Assembly: GCA_037976565.1 (NCBI GenBank)
Contig: CP137679.1
Coordinates: forward strand, 10,275,973 to 10,339,972
From: Mesocentrotus franciscanus
Taxonomy: Eukaryota; Echinodermata; Echinoidea; Camarodonta; Strongylocentrotidae
DNA length: 64,000 nucleotides
Direction: 5' to 3'
Both the position numbers and the translations under genes were made by a program. Below, piece by piece: positions 48,415 through 58,139 of the stretch; the first letter of the stretch is position 1; each line of letters opens with the position of its first letter. Below the pieces are notes generated by a model. That model saw only the letters and a list, made by a program, of their open reading frames with translations. It was not told the DNA's origin and searched no databases.

Positions 48415-48617
48415 GTATCTTTGTAACGCGACTTGGTGACGGCCATCCAGCCAAGATCCTGGCAGGCCTCCTTCAGGTCGGCGACGAGATCCTCGAAATC
48501 AACGGCCAGGACATTCGGAAGAAGAAACTCGACGACGTCTACGACCTCATGATGGACAATGATTCCTTGATGCTTCACGTACGACCTTTGAAGTCCAGGT
48601 CAGAATACAGGTCATGA
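48415..48617 (+). CDS. PDZ-gene exon H, second half of the PDZ domain and stop
   Basis: The acceptor is TTGCTACAG. The first two bases complete Gly, then it reads IFVTRLGDGHPAKILAG, LLQVGDEILEINGQDI, RKKKLDDVYDLMMDNDS, LMLHVRPLKSRSEYRS and a TGA. The pattern matches a PDZ domain: IFVTRL (beta-C), LLxVGDEILEING (beta-D/E), LDDVYDLMMDN (alpha-B) and LMLHVRP (beta-F). The word choices (LLxVxDExLExNG, LDxVxDxM, VRP) are closest to the PAR-6 PDZ as I know it. The peptide-selecting alpha-B1 position appears to be Asp or Lys rather than His, so class I binding is not assured. The protein ends 10 residues after the domain. Confidence 0.95.
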
Positions 48618-49106
48618 GGTCAACGACCCAGGAAACTGTCCCTTGCCGGGCTGGATGAAGCAAAGACAAAGGAGAACTCTAGTACTGTGTATACACTCTG
48701 AGTCTCTGACCGAGAAGTGGATTTTCCAGATGTGATGTCAAAGATTGCCAATTTGGGGATTCAGGCGGTTAAAGGAAGTGACTTTAATGGTCCTGAAATG
48801 TTCCGCCTGACGCCGTAAGATTCAAGGCTTACAACCGTTGCACCAAGAGGTTATTCACATGTATATGCTGCAATCTTGAAGTAGCACTAGAGAATGGTGA
48901 AGACTTAAAAGTCCCTTTGCTGCAAAGAAGACATTAACTGACCTAAAGCAATAAGGGCATTAAAGTGACCATAACTCCTTAGGTGATCCTCAAGTATTGG
49001 AAATGAAAATGGTCAACTAGAAGCAAGGCACGACGGAGCAACCGAGTTGTCAAAACGGGCCACAATATTGACAGAAGGACAGAACCTCTTGCCTCTAAAG
49101 TTATTT

Positions 49107-49168
49107 CATCTGCTGAGCGGTGTAGAGATATTATAAGGAGTTAACACACTTCTGGCTTTCTGCAAATA
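49107..49168. repeat. Short hairpin repeat, copy 16, left arm eroded
   Basis: CATCTGCTGAGCGGTG remains on the left; GGAGTTAACACACTTCTGGC is a good right arm. Confidence 0.65.
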
Positions 49169-49250
49169 ATTTGCTCTATCATACAAACAAGATTCCAGGA
49201 TCTGGTCCCTGTACTTCTCCAGATATCCAAGAAATAAAAGATATCTCGGA

Positions 49251-49326
49251 TCGTCTGTTGAGAGCCAGAAGGGCGTTAAGTCTGTGTTTCTTTGAGTTAA
49301 TGCCCTTCTGGCTCCAAATGGATGAG
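49251..49326 (+). repeat. Short hairpin repeat, copy 17
   Basis: AGAGCCAGAAGGGCGTTAAG pairs with AGTTAATGCCCTTCTGGCTC around a loop of about 13 nt (TCTGTGTTTCTTTG). It is among the best-conserved copies, 634 nt after the stop codon. Confidence 0.92.
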
Positions 49327-50133
49327 ATATCAATCTCTCTGTGTCTATTATATGCAACTAATCTTTTAGAAGTGCGATAGGTCATTTTTAAAATCTCAAA
49401 TCTATCTGGACCAGAAATAACTGAGAATATTCTCAACTTTCCAGTGGATGAAAGATCCATCAAGCATACAGGGTGTATCATAAAAATACATGCTAGTACA
49501 TACAAGTTTGACTTGTGTTTAATACAAGAGGTGCTGTGTATGTGATTGTGGATGCAATTGTAGAAAGATTGTGCTCATTTCTTCAAAGTAAAACAATACA
49601 GAAGTTAGTAGGTGGGTAGACAGTTTAGTTGATAACAATCTTCTCTCTTGTCTTGGAAGACCAGACATACAGTGCTTCATGAAGCTGAATTCAACTATTT
49701 TAATAATATGTTGGGTAGGATTACTCATTTATCTGCTTGAATAGGATGATCGGTTACAGTTCAGCTGGAGAAACCACATTTTGATAGGTTATTTATTGTA
49801 GAGTTATGCAGATAGGTCCTAGTTATTTTTGTCTACATCTTGAAATGCTTCAGGCAATTTCTTGTAGAAAGTTTAGTTAGTGCAGTAAGTAATTGCCTCA
49901 TCAGTAATGTTTTTCTGTGTTAGCGTCTGTTAAGTCATTATTGAATGTGAAATATTGCCTTTTCAATAATATTAACATGAAGTCTTTCAAATTGTTCGTG
50001 TAAACATGGAAGTATTATGCAAACAGGTAATATTTTCCTCTATTCTATAGACTGATCTTTTAAAAGTGCGTTTGAAATAATCTGTTGCACACCTTGATTT
50101 TCTCAATGCTTCCAAAGGTGAAGACAAGATAAA

Positions 50134-50204
50134 GCGTCTTCTCAGAGCCAAAAGGGCCTAAAGTCTATGAGTTAACGCCCTTCTGGCTTCAAACAGACGA
50201 TATT
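50134..50204 (+). repeat. Short hairpin repeat, copy 18
   Basis: TCAGAGCCAAAAGGGCCTAA faces GAGTTAACGCCCTTCTGGCT; the outer ACAGACGATATTG follows. Confidence 0.88.
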
Positions 50205-50419
50205 GTGTTGCCTCCTTTATCACTTTTTCACATGACTTTCAATTCAATAAAACTGTTTGCCTACAATATTTTCCATGTTATTCTATATAACCGAATGCTT
50301 TGAAGCATTTTGAAAGGAATCTATTGAACTTCATATTATACCTATACTAACAGACTTGATGTCGATGGGTATATGATATTTAGTTATCAGTTGTATCGGT
50401 GGTAACTTGGTGTTTAAAG

Positions 50420-50800
50420 AGAAGGTTGAGTTCTGGGGAGAGGTGAAAAATAGTTAGTGAGCGTTTTCATTGTTATTTATGCAAGTGTGGAAGAACATCA
50501 GATAAAAATTGTTCCCTGAAAAGCACGGCTCTTCAAATGCCTTCATATTCTAAATATGACATGTAACAGCTTAAAAATGAGGACCACATTTTTAATGCCG
50601 CATGTTTGTGTAGTCCCATATACATCTTTCTGTGTACAGTGCTTGTTACTTTTACCAAGACTGGGCCAAATTTCTTATCATTTTGATGATTCCAGAACCT
50701 TGCAGTACACACCAATACTTATTTGCTACATGATCAACTTTTTCTGATCTATTCCACATCGTTTCTTTCACAATGTAATCGCATGACCAGAACTCAACTT
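50420..50800 (+). repeat. Dispersed repeat, unknown family (copy 4, longest)
   Basis: GGTTGAGTTCTGGGGAGAGG, GCTCTTCAAATGCCTTCATA, TGTGTAGTCCCATA and GATGATTCCAGAACCTTGCA recur in the copies at 10745, 21115 and 46390. Confidence 0.7.
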
Positions 50801-50870
50801 CATTTAACTTGGTGTTTAATGGGTATACTTTCCATGAAAGTATTTCGTTACCGTGCTAACAGTTGGTATT

Positions 50871-50948
50871 TCATCTATTTGGAGCTAGAAGGGAATTAAC
50901 TTTAATGCTTTAACACAGGCTTAACGCCCTTCCTGCTCCAAACAGACA
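50871..50948 (-). repeat. Short hairpin repeat, copy 19
   Basis: TTTGGAGCTAGAAGGGAATT faces TTAACGCCCTTCCTGCTCCA. The loop TGCTTTAACACAG is the reverse form. Confidence 0.88.
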
Positions 50949-53245
50949 AGGTCACAATTCTATAGTCTTCCAAATTCTATTGAAAATCTTGGGCTGATTT
51001 CTTGTCTCTATGTACATGTACCTGGGTTATGTCTTTCAAAAATAACTGAAAATCTGCCTTATGGTTTTAAATTTCTTACTTGTAGCTAAACCTTAATCTA
51101 TTAGCACCGTCTTTGTACAGTACACGAATGCCTCACCAATGCGAAGAGAGCACAGGATTGGTCCTGGCGATATAGACGGCATGCATTAAGCTTCTCAAAA
51201 GAAGTACAAAGAATTATTTAAAACTCTGTCTACCATGTTATGCAATAGATACAGTACATCCTTGATGAAATGTATCCCTATCTTTAACTAAAATTATGGA
51301 TGATTCTCCATATCCTTTCAGAACATTACATTAGAATATACCTAACCTCTGCATTAGACTAGTTTTCAAATGTTGTCTTTCGAGTCATGGAAGCTTATTT
51401 TCTAAGAGCCTCGTTACATACTATAAGACCCATTTGGACAAGGTCTTCTGTTCCAGTAGTGTTCAGGTTGCATAACACATGTTGTTGCTATATCAGGCAA
51501 AGCTCTGAGTTACCAAGAAAATTTGAATATATTTGTGAACTGGTCTATTTACAAAGATTATTTATATTCACTTTCAAGATTTTTAGTCCTTTCTTTTTTT
51601 TCTTTTTTCTGTATTTAGGATCACAGAATGTGAGAGACATTTGCACAAAACATACACAACATTCCAGACAGTAGATAGAAGTAGAATGGTACCCGATTAG
51701 ATGATCTCTTGTAACCCATTGAGGAAAAAATTTCACATAATTGTTGTTTGGCTCATTAACTTTTCGATTTTAAGTTCCAAAAAGTATACCATTTTCACAA
51801 GCAGAAAGAGCAAGTTTTCTTTAGAGTCTATGCATTTTTTCGTTGCATTACTATCTGTTGTTTGACACTAGATAATTTAAAAAAAATAATAATCAGCATT
51901 AAAATCTTTAAATTGGCAACATGTTGACAAGTATTCCATACACTTTCTGTCCATGTTTTTTCCTGTGAGATTTTTTTTTTTCTTTCTTTTTTTTCGTTTA
52001 AAAAGTGTAGCATTAAAAATAACAGTATTGCCAATTTGAAGGGAAAGGATTGTAAAGATCCCTCTCCTTGATGGGTTAAGAGAAAGAAAAAAGGAGGAAG
52101 TAAGATGTGAAGATTTTGTCAAATGGTATTTTTCAGGCGTACTGTGTTTCTCCTGCAGAGTTCATTAATTGTTTTCATCTTGATGTTTCTTTTTACTTGA
52201 TTAAAGAAACAAATAGCTTCATATGTCATTAACAAAGCCGCTATCCACAAAATATACTCTTAAACAGCATAGTATGTTTTTATGCTATGTGGTAAGGGAG
52301 AGAGATGTCTTTAATTCTGAATTGATGTTCCTTGACAACCTTTGAGGTAGAGGGCGTACTTGGAAAGCAGTTTTTTTACTGAATGTACCTACCCTCTATT
52401 TTAAATAAAACTTGAATAAATAAATAAATAATTTGATATTTTTCCTCTGGTATTTGATCCCTTTCCCTCAGAATTGCTGGCAGTTTTGAGGGTAATGATT
52501 AGATGTTTATTTTTTGTAGCTTAGAATACATTATTTATAGGGTATTTCGATGAAATGTAGGGATTTTCAATGTTTTAATGCTTCAAGTTATATTTATTTG
52601 TTATTGCAAAGAGAAGTGAGCTCCTGTGCTTTTGCAATAAACATGCCTATTACAGTGTTCTGAATTTGCATTTATTTCAGTAAATTAAAGCATTTGCAAT
52701 ACCTACAAATTTGTTCTACATTGCCCATGAAATATCATGATTATTTACCAGTTTGCCAAGTGAAGGCCCTTCTGACATTACATATATGGACTTGAATCCT
52801 TTTTGCTATGTATTTGGACTTTTACTTCCAGGGGAAAAAATTGTATCTTGAGTGGGATGATAAATGATGATTTATATTTCATCCTAAAGATATTTCAAAA
52901 TTAGGGAATTTTTCGCTGTGAGGATAAAATGTATGTTTGCATTTTTTAAATAATTCTCCTATATACTTTGATGTGCATGTATAGGCCTATTAATGTGTGA
53001 ATATCATTCATGATCATGTAGAATAATTTGTATACTTAATAGAGAGTTATTGTAATAATTGAAATTATTTGAGATATATCTATTTACAAATTGTACCTTT
53101 GTACACTTTATGTATCCAAAGGGAGGTCAAAATCTAAATGTTGTATTGTGTAAATAGTGGAAAGAAAAATCAAATTATGTAACTATAATGTAGATTCTTG
53201 CATGATAAAGAATCCAAAGCATAATAAATTTGTACGTTTTTGGAA

Positions 53246-54060
53246 TTCATCAAAATCTGTGTCGTGAATTGTGTTTTAAGGGGTCAATAGTGATGGCTGT
53301 TATACACTATTCAATTTCTTTTTCTAAATTAATTATCTAATTATAACAAGAGTGGAGAGGAAGATTGTTGAAGATTAATCTTTAAAGATGCATGGGAGTG
53401 TTAGTGGAATTTGTTGTGATAGAAAAATAATGAGAAGTTGTAATTTTAAAAAGAGGCAGGGATGGACGGAGTGAGGAAGGTAGAAATACAATTGAACTTG
53501 GGCTTTGACTTGTCTTTAATAAATTTCTGTGACTCAATCGCCAACAAACGGGTCGTAAAATCACATAGGTATACAGAAGAGCGAGAGAGGGAGGGGAAGG
53601 AGAGAAAGAGAGGAGAAGTGCATAGCTACAAAGAGAAAGAGAGCGACAAAAAGGATACATTGATTGACAGAATGATTAATAGATGGATGAGTGGGTAGGT
53701 AGGTAGATAGATAGAAAGATAGATGGATCAGTCGGTAGGTAGATAGATGGATAAATAGATAGATAGATAGACATTGATATATAAAAATAGATATATAGAT
53801 AGATAGAAAGATAGATAGATACAAAGTTAGATAGATAGATAGATGGATAAACAGAACGATAGATAGACAGTAATATATAAAAATAGATATATAGATAAAT
53901 ATATAGAAAGATAGATAGATAGATAGATAGAAAGATAAATAGATAGAAAGATATATAGATAAATATATAGGAAGAAAGGTAGATAGATAGAAAGATAGAT
54001 AGATATATAGAAAGATAGATAAATAGATAAAAAGATAGATAGATAGATTTAAAAATATAT

Positions 54061-54092
<32 letters not shown>

Positions 54093-54425
54093 GCATAGTA
54101 AGAAAGAACAATAACCATCCAACGTCAAGAGAATTTATTTCACAGTAATTCAATGCTTCTGACAATAGATGGCGCTAGACCTATAAAAGAATCTTGGAAC
54201 GGTCACTCAAAATATTCCTAGGTTTTCCTTTTGATTTTTGCTTCTTAAAAATAAAACTTGTCCAACGAAACAGCAAGGAACATTAGTTCAACATATTTTC
54301 TGCATTGCCTTTTCTCCTTCAAAATTTACCCAAATCCTCATTATTATATTAGATGATAGGCTCCATTGATCTAAATGTATGTCTACTGCTCATAAGTCGA
54401 CCACAGGGTGCATCGCTCGGCGTTT
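53246..54425. other. Intergenic, mostly simple sequence
   Basis: A GA-rich stretch (53575-53645) precedes the GATA array. No gene was seen. Confidence 0.5.
53690..54093. repeat. GATA tetranucleotide array, second
   Basis: About 400 nt of AGAT/GATA with AAAGATAG and ATATAG variants. Long Ile/Tyr/Leu/Ser open frames on the minus strand are artefacts. Confidence 0.97.
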
Positions 54426-54439
54426 CACAAGGGCCCATA

Positions 54440-54960
54440 TTAATAAACCCCTCAGAAAAGTTTATACACTCAAGTTTGATTGATTATATATCACATGGTA
54501 TGGGATAATCATCGCTTTGTTTAGTATAATAAGAAATTATGTTTATTCCTCTTTGAAATTGTACCATATTTGTTATTACTTTGCAGCCATGGAATGAGCA
54601 GTACATCGGAATAAAAGACAGGATCAAAGGTGAAAGGTTGCAAAATGCACTGGTAAGCACTGGTATTGTTATGTTGTGCACTAATAATACAGCAGCCAAA
54701 ACTCTTCAAAGAAAGATATAGAATGCACAGCCGAACAAGAGCAGTGTATTTTGCAACTTTTCACTTTTGACCTTGCCCCTTATTTTGATGTTACGCACAT
54801 TCCACTACTGAAATATCATTACAAATAGGGTATCATTTAATAGAGGAATAAACACACTTTCTAAATGTAATGATACTAAACAAAGCGATGATCATGCCAT
54901 ATCAAGAGAGATATAATCAATCAAATTTGAGTTTGCAAACTTTTTTGAGAGGTTTATTAA
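54440..54960. mobile_element. TIR element (MITE-like), 521 bp
   Basis: TTAATAAACCCCTCAGAAAA at the left and TTTTTTGAGAGGTTTATTAA at the right. The inward match continues through TTTGATTGATTATAT/ATATAATCAATCAAA. The subterminal parts also mirror each other (AATCATCGCTTTGTTTAGTA against TACTAAACAAAGCGATGATC). Confidence 0.88.
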
Positions 54961-55098
54961 AGCTAAGTTTCAACTTGGCCCTAGTAGCCTGCTCAAAACC
55001 CTAGTTAACAACTATGGAGTAGGCCTACCCAACTATCTCAACTAGTTGGGAACTAGCCGTTGTGTGCAACCCTCTGGTAAAGTAGATGTGGGTGAAAT

Positions 55099-55290
55099 AA
55101 TTGAAAATTAAAGGGGAAGTCCGCCTTGACATTAATTTGGTTTTAATAGAAGCAGAATAATGAAATGAACAGGTCACTGATAGTTTGAGCAAGCTCTGAT
55201 TAAAAATAAGAAAGTTATGAATTTTTGAAGTTGCGATCAATCAAACACAAATTGGCATCTCTGTGACAAATCTTGCGAGCTCCCCTCCCA
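55099..55290 (+). repeat. Dispersed AAGGGGAAGTCCGCC-type repeat
   Basis: It opens AAAGGGGAAGTCCGCCTTGA and continues TTTTAATAGAAGCAGAATAA. I believe similar words are common in marine invertebrate genomes, but I cannot check, and there is only one copy here. Confidence 0.4.
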
Positions 55291-55301
55291 TTTTCTCTGT
55301 A

Positions 55302-55303
<2 letters not shown>

Positions 55304-55372
<69 letters not shown>
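55304..55372. repeat. (AT)n microsatellite
   Basis: About 34 uninterrupted AT dinucleotides. Confidence 0.98.
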
Positions 55373-55375
<3 letters not shown>

Positions 55376-56380
55376 CCCTCAAGAAAATGTTCAATCATAC
55401 ATGCACCCTAAATATAATTATTGAAAATATGTTTTTATACAACCCCTGTATGGCAAATATTAAAAAAAAAAAAATTATGGTTTATGAAATTTTATGTACG
55501 GAGCAAATTGGAGAAAAGTTTGAAATTTTCAGAATGGCAGAAAAAAGGTTGTTATTATTACTTTTACGCTAAGATGACAATCATTATAAAATCTGATTTG
55601 TACCAAAGAAGTGATAAATAAGTCATATTATTAGGATAACTTTCATGGCAAATATATTGCACTTAGCTATTCTACATCACTATTATTTATTTATTTATAT
55701 ATGTAAATGTCTGGGATTCAGATTGTCCGGAAATATAATCTCTCACTCTCTTTCTCTCTCTCTCTCTCCCTCCCTCTCTTTTCTTTTTCCAAGGTTAGTT
55801 AGCAACTAGTCATTTAGAATAACTGTACATTTGGGGAGAAATTTAGTTGCCAACAAACCTTAGTCCGGTTTTATGAATACTATTTCGATAAAGCGCACAA
55901 CTAGCGTAGATTTTTAGTTGACAACTATACAGACCACGTAGTTACCAACTCGGCTTTATGAATAAGGTTTAGTTGCAAACACAACCTTCTAACGTTTTAT
56001 CCATACCTACTAGTGTTTAGATCAATATACTTGAGAGCCATTTTAGTAGTCAACTAGACTTATTTATTATTACTTTATGAATATGGGCCCTCGTGTCTTA
56101 TTTTTACATGCATTGCACCGGGGCGCTGAGGATAGGTGCTATAAATATGTTCCCATTTCCAGCAAACAGGGATCTATGTACAATAGGTCTAGCGCCATCT
56201 CTTGGAGAGGATAAAGCGTTGTGATCGATGGCTGAGGCCTACTTTATAAAATAAACTCTGATTCCTACAAAATGAACTTTGATGCGATACTGTTTAGGGT
56301 GAGGCATTTGCTTAAGTTGTTTATTTATATGTGTTTTCATCAATATATTGTATCTATATAAGATACAATGACAAGAGAAG

Positions 56381-56385
<5 letters not shown>

Positions 56386-56427
<42 letters not shown>
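56386..56427. repeat. GA microsatellite
   Basis: About 20 uninterrupted GA units. Confidence 0.95.
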
Positions 56428-56431
<4 letters not shown>

Positions 56432-56574
56432 TAGAGGCAGCTAGTCAAACAGAAAATGAAAGCTAGAGAGTTTCAGAGAGAGAAGAATCTCGATCAAAAT
56501 TGAATTATATTTCATAAGGTATAATCTTTACTCTTTTTAAAGCATTACTTATAGCATTGACCATATTGATTGTC

Positions 56575-57480
56575 ATCATCATCATTGAAATTATTACTTG
56601 TGTAACTCCAGCTTTCGTTGACGAGGTGGTCACTCTGTACTGTACGTCCTAAGAGGAGGACTCGGTCGAATCAAAGAGATATTTCTTTGGTCGAATTAAT
56701 GCTACATCCTTGGTGTGTGTTTGTTTTGATTTCATTTGTATGGTGGCAGCGGTGGGATATAAACCCATGTTATTTTGTTTGAATGAGAGAGAGAGAGAGA
56801 GAGAGCAAAAGAGGGAGAGAGAGAGAGAGAGAGAGAGAGATAGGGAGAGAGAGAGGGGAGAGAGAGGGGGAGAGAGAGAGAGAGAGAAGGGGAGAGAGAG
56901 AGAGAGAGGGGGAGAGAGAGAGGGAGAGAGAGATTTTTCACGAGGTATAATCTTTACACTTTTTTAAAGTATTACGTACAGTAATGACCATATTGATTGT
57001 TCCCATCCATGTTGACGTCATCATCATCAATATTAGTACTTGTGTTACTCAAGCTTTCGTTTGCCAGGTGGTCACTCTAAGGACTCGGTTGGATTAATGC
57101 TACATCCTTGGTGTGCGTTTGTTTTGATTTCATTTGAATGGTTACAGCGGTGGGATATGAACCCATGTTATTGTGTTTGAATGACAGAGAGAAAGGGAGA
57201 GGGAGACATAGAGAAAGAGAGAGAGAGAGAGGGAGAAGGGAGAGGAAGTGCTTTTTTTAATGACAGTATTATCATATCCAGTTTTAGCAATGATTGTATT
57301 TTTTGTTCCCATACATGTTATTTCCATCATCACCAATATTTGTCTTATTTTTTGTTACGCCACCTTGCATTGGCCAGGAAGTCATACTGCACTGTGCATC
57401 CAATGAAGAGGACTCAGTTGGATTGAATCATCCTTGGTGTGAGTTTGGTTCATTTTCATTGGTGTAGTGGCAGCGGTGGA
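56575..57480 (+). repeat. Tandem repeat, 0.35-0.43 kb unit, three copies
   Basis: The words CATCATCATCA, AGCTTTCGTTG, GAGGTGGTCACTCT, GCTACATCCTTGGTGTG, TTTTGATTTCATTTG and GCGGTGGGATATAAACCCAT followed by a GA array occur in the same order at about 56575, 57015 and 57320. The third copy lacks the GA array and runs into the CAT-rich region. Confidence 0.85.
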
Positions 57481-57534
57481 ATATGATCACACAGTCAAAA
57501 TGACTGATGAATCAAATCATCCTTATTACCATAA

Positions 57535-58085
57535 CGTAAATATTTACTCTCCTCCTATTCATCACAATCGTGATGATCATTATCATAATTATCATCATAA
57601 TTATCTATACCACCAGTATTATCACCATCAAAACCAGCATCATTTATCATCACCATCACTTTCACCACCACCACCACCACCAGAATCCCCCATCCTCCTC
57701 CTCCTCACCCTCTTAATCCTATTCATCATCATCCTTTTGCTGCACCTGTCATCACCTTCACTTCCATCAACACCATCACCATCCTCCTCATTATCATCTT
57801 CTTCCTCCTCCTGCTCATCACCACCATCACCATTGTCATCACCACCACCATCAACATTATTACCATCACCATTGTCATCACAACCACCACCATTATCATC
57901 ATCATATTCTTACCATCACCAATATCATCATAATCATTACCACCACCATCATCATGATTGTCCCCATCATCATAATCATTACCACCACCAACATCGTCAT
58001 CATCATCATCATCACCTCTACCAACATCATCATCACCACTACCACCACTACCATAACCATCATTATCATCATCATCATCTTCCTC
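57535..58085. repeat. CAT/ATC/ACC triplet-rich region
   Basis: Over 500 nt of imperfect ATC, ACC and CTC triplets. The His/Ser/Pro open frame on the plus strand (from 57467) and the Asp/Gly frame on the minus strand are artefacts. Confidence 0.95.
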
Positions 58086-58139
58086 TTTATGTCTCAACTC
58101 TTGACTTGCTTGTAGAAGACAAGGAAACCCTTTGACTCC

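Larger units (their letters stand above)
6281..48617 (+). other. Gene span: Ser/Arg-rich protein with C-terminal PAR-6-like PDZ domain (8 exons seen)
   Basis: Eight exons (6281-6356, 6934-7077, 9011-9669, 10332-10545, 33940-34105, 39478-39566, 43391-43617, 48415-48617) all have AG acceptors and GT donors. Their phases chain without a stop (1-2, 1-2, 1-1, 2-2, 1-0, 0-2, 1-1, 2-stop, counting bases left over at each edge). They give about 590 residues and end at a TGA. Most of the protein is Ser/Arg/Asp-rich and likely disordered, with Lys/Arg-Ser-Leu clusters before one C-terminal PDZ domain. PB1 and CRIB domains of true PAR-6 are not seen, although the N-terminus is missing here. PDZ proteins usually bind C-terminal peptides of partners at membranes or junctions, and I infer a cortical scaffold or adaptor. 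I do not recognise the orthologue with confidence. Confidence 0.85.
48618..53245 (+). other. Probable 3' UTR and downstream flank of the PDZ gene
   Basis: No reading frame of interest. AATAAA signals occur at 52403, 52636 and 53223, among others, and the last is followed within 20-30 nt by TG-rich sequence. If any of the distal sites is used, the UTR is 3.7-4.6 kb and contains four hairpin-family copies (49107, 49251, 50134, 50871) and one dispersed repeat (50420-50800). The true end cannot be fixed from sequence alone. Confidence 0.45.
54426..56095. mobile_element. Outer TIR element, about 1.7 kb, carrying nested insertions
   Basis: CACAAGGGCCCATATTAATA at the left faces TATGGGCCCTCGTG at the right (inverted). 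TAGTTAGCAACTAG-type words fill both flanks of the interior. A second TIR element (54440-54960) and an (AT)n array lie inside. The link between the two ends is inferred from about 14 matched bases. Confidence 0.5.

Noticed and set aside
3781..50948. CRISPR-like regular repeats
   Set aside because: The hairpins are kilobases apart, diverged and in a eukaryotic intron context; there is no spacer array.
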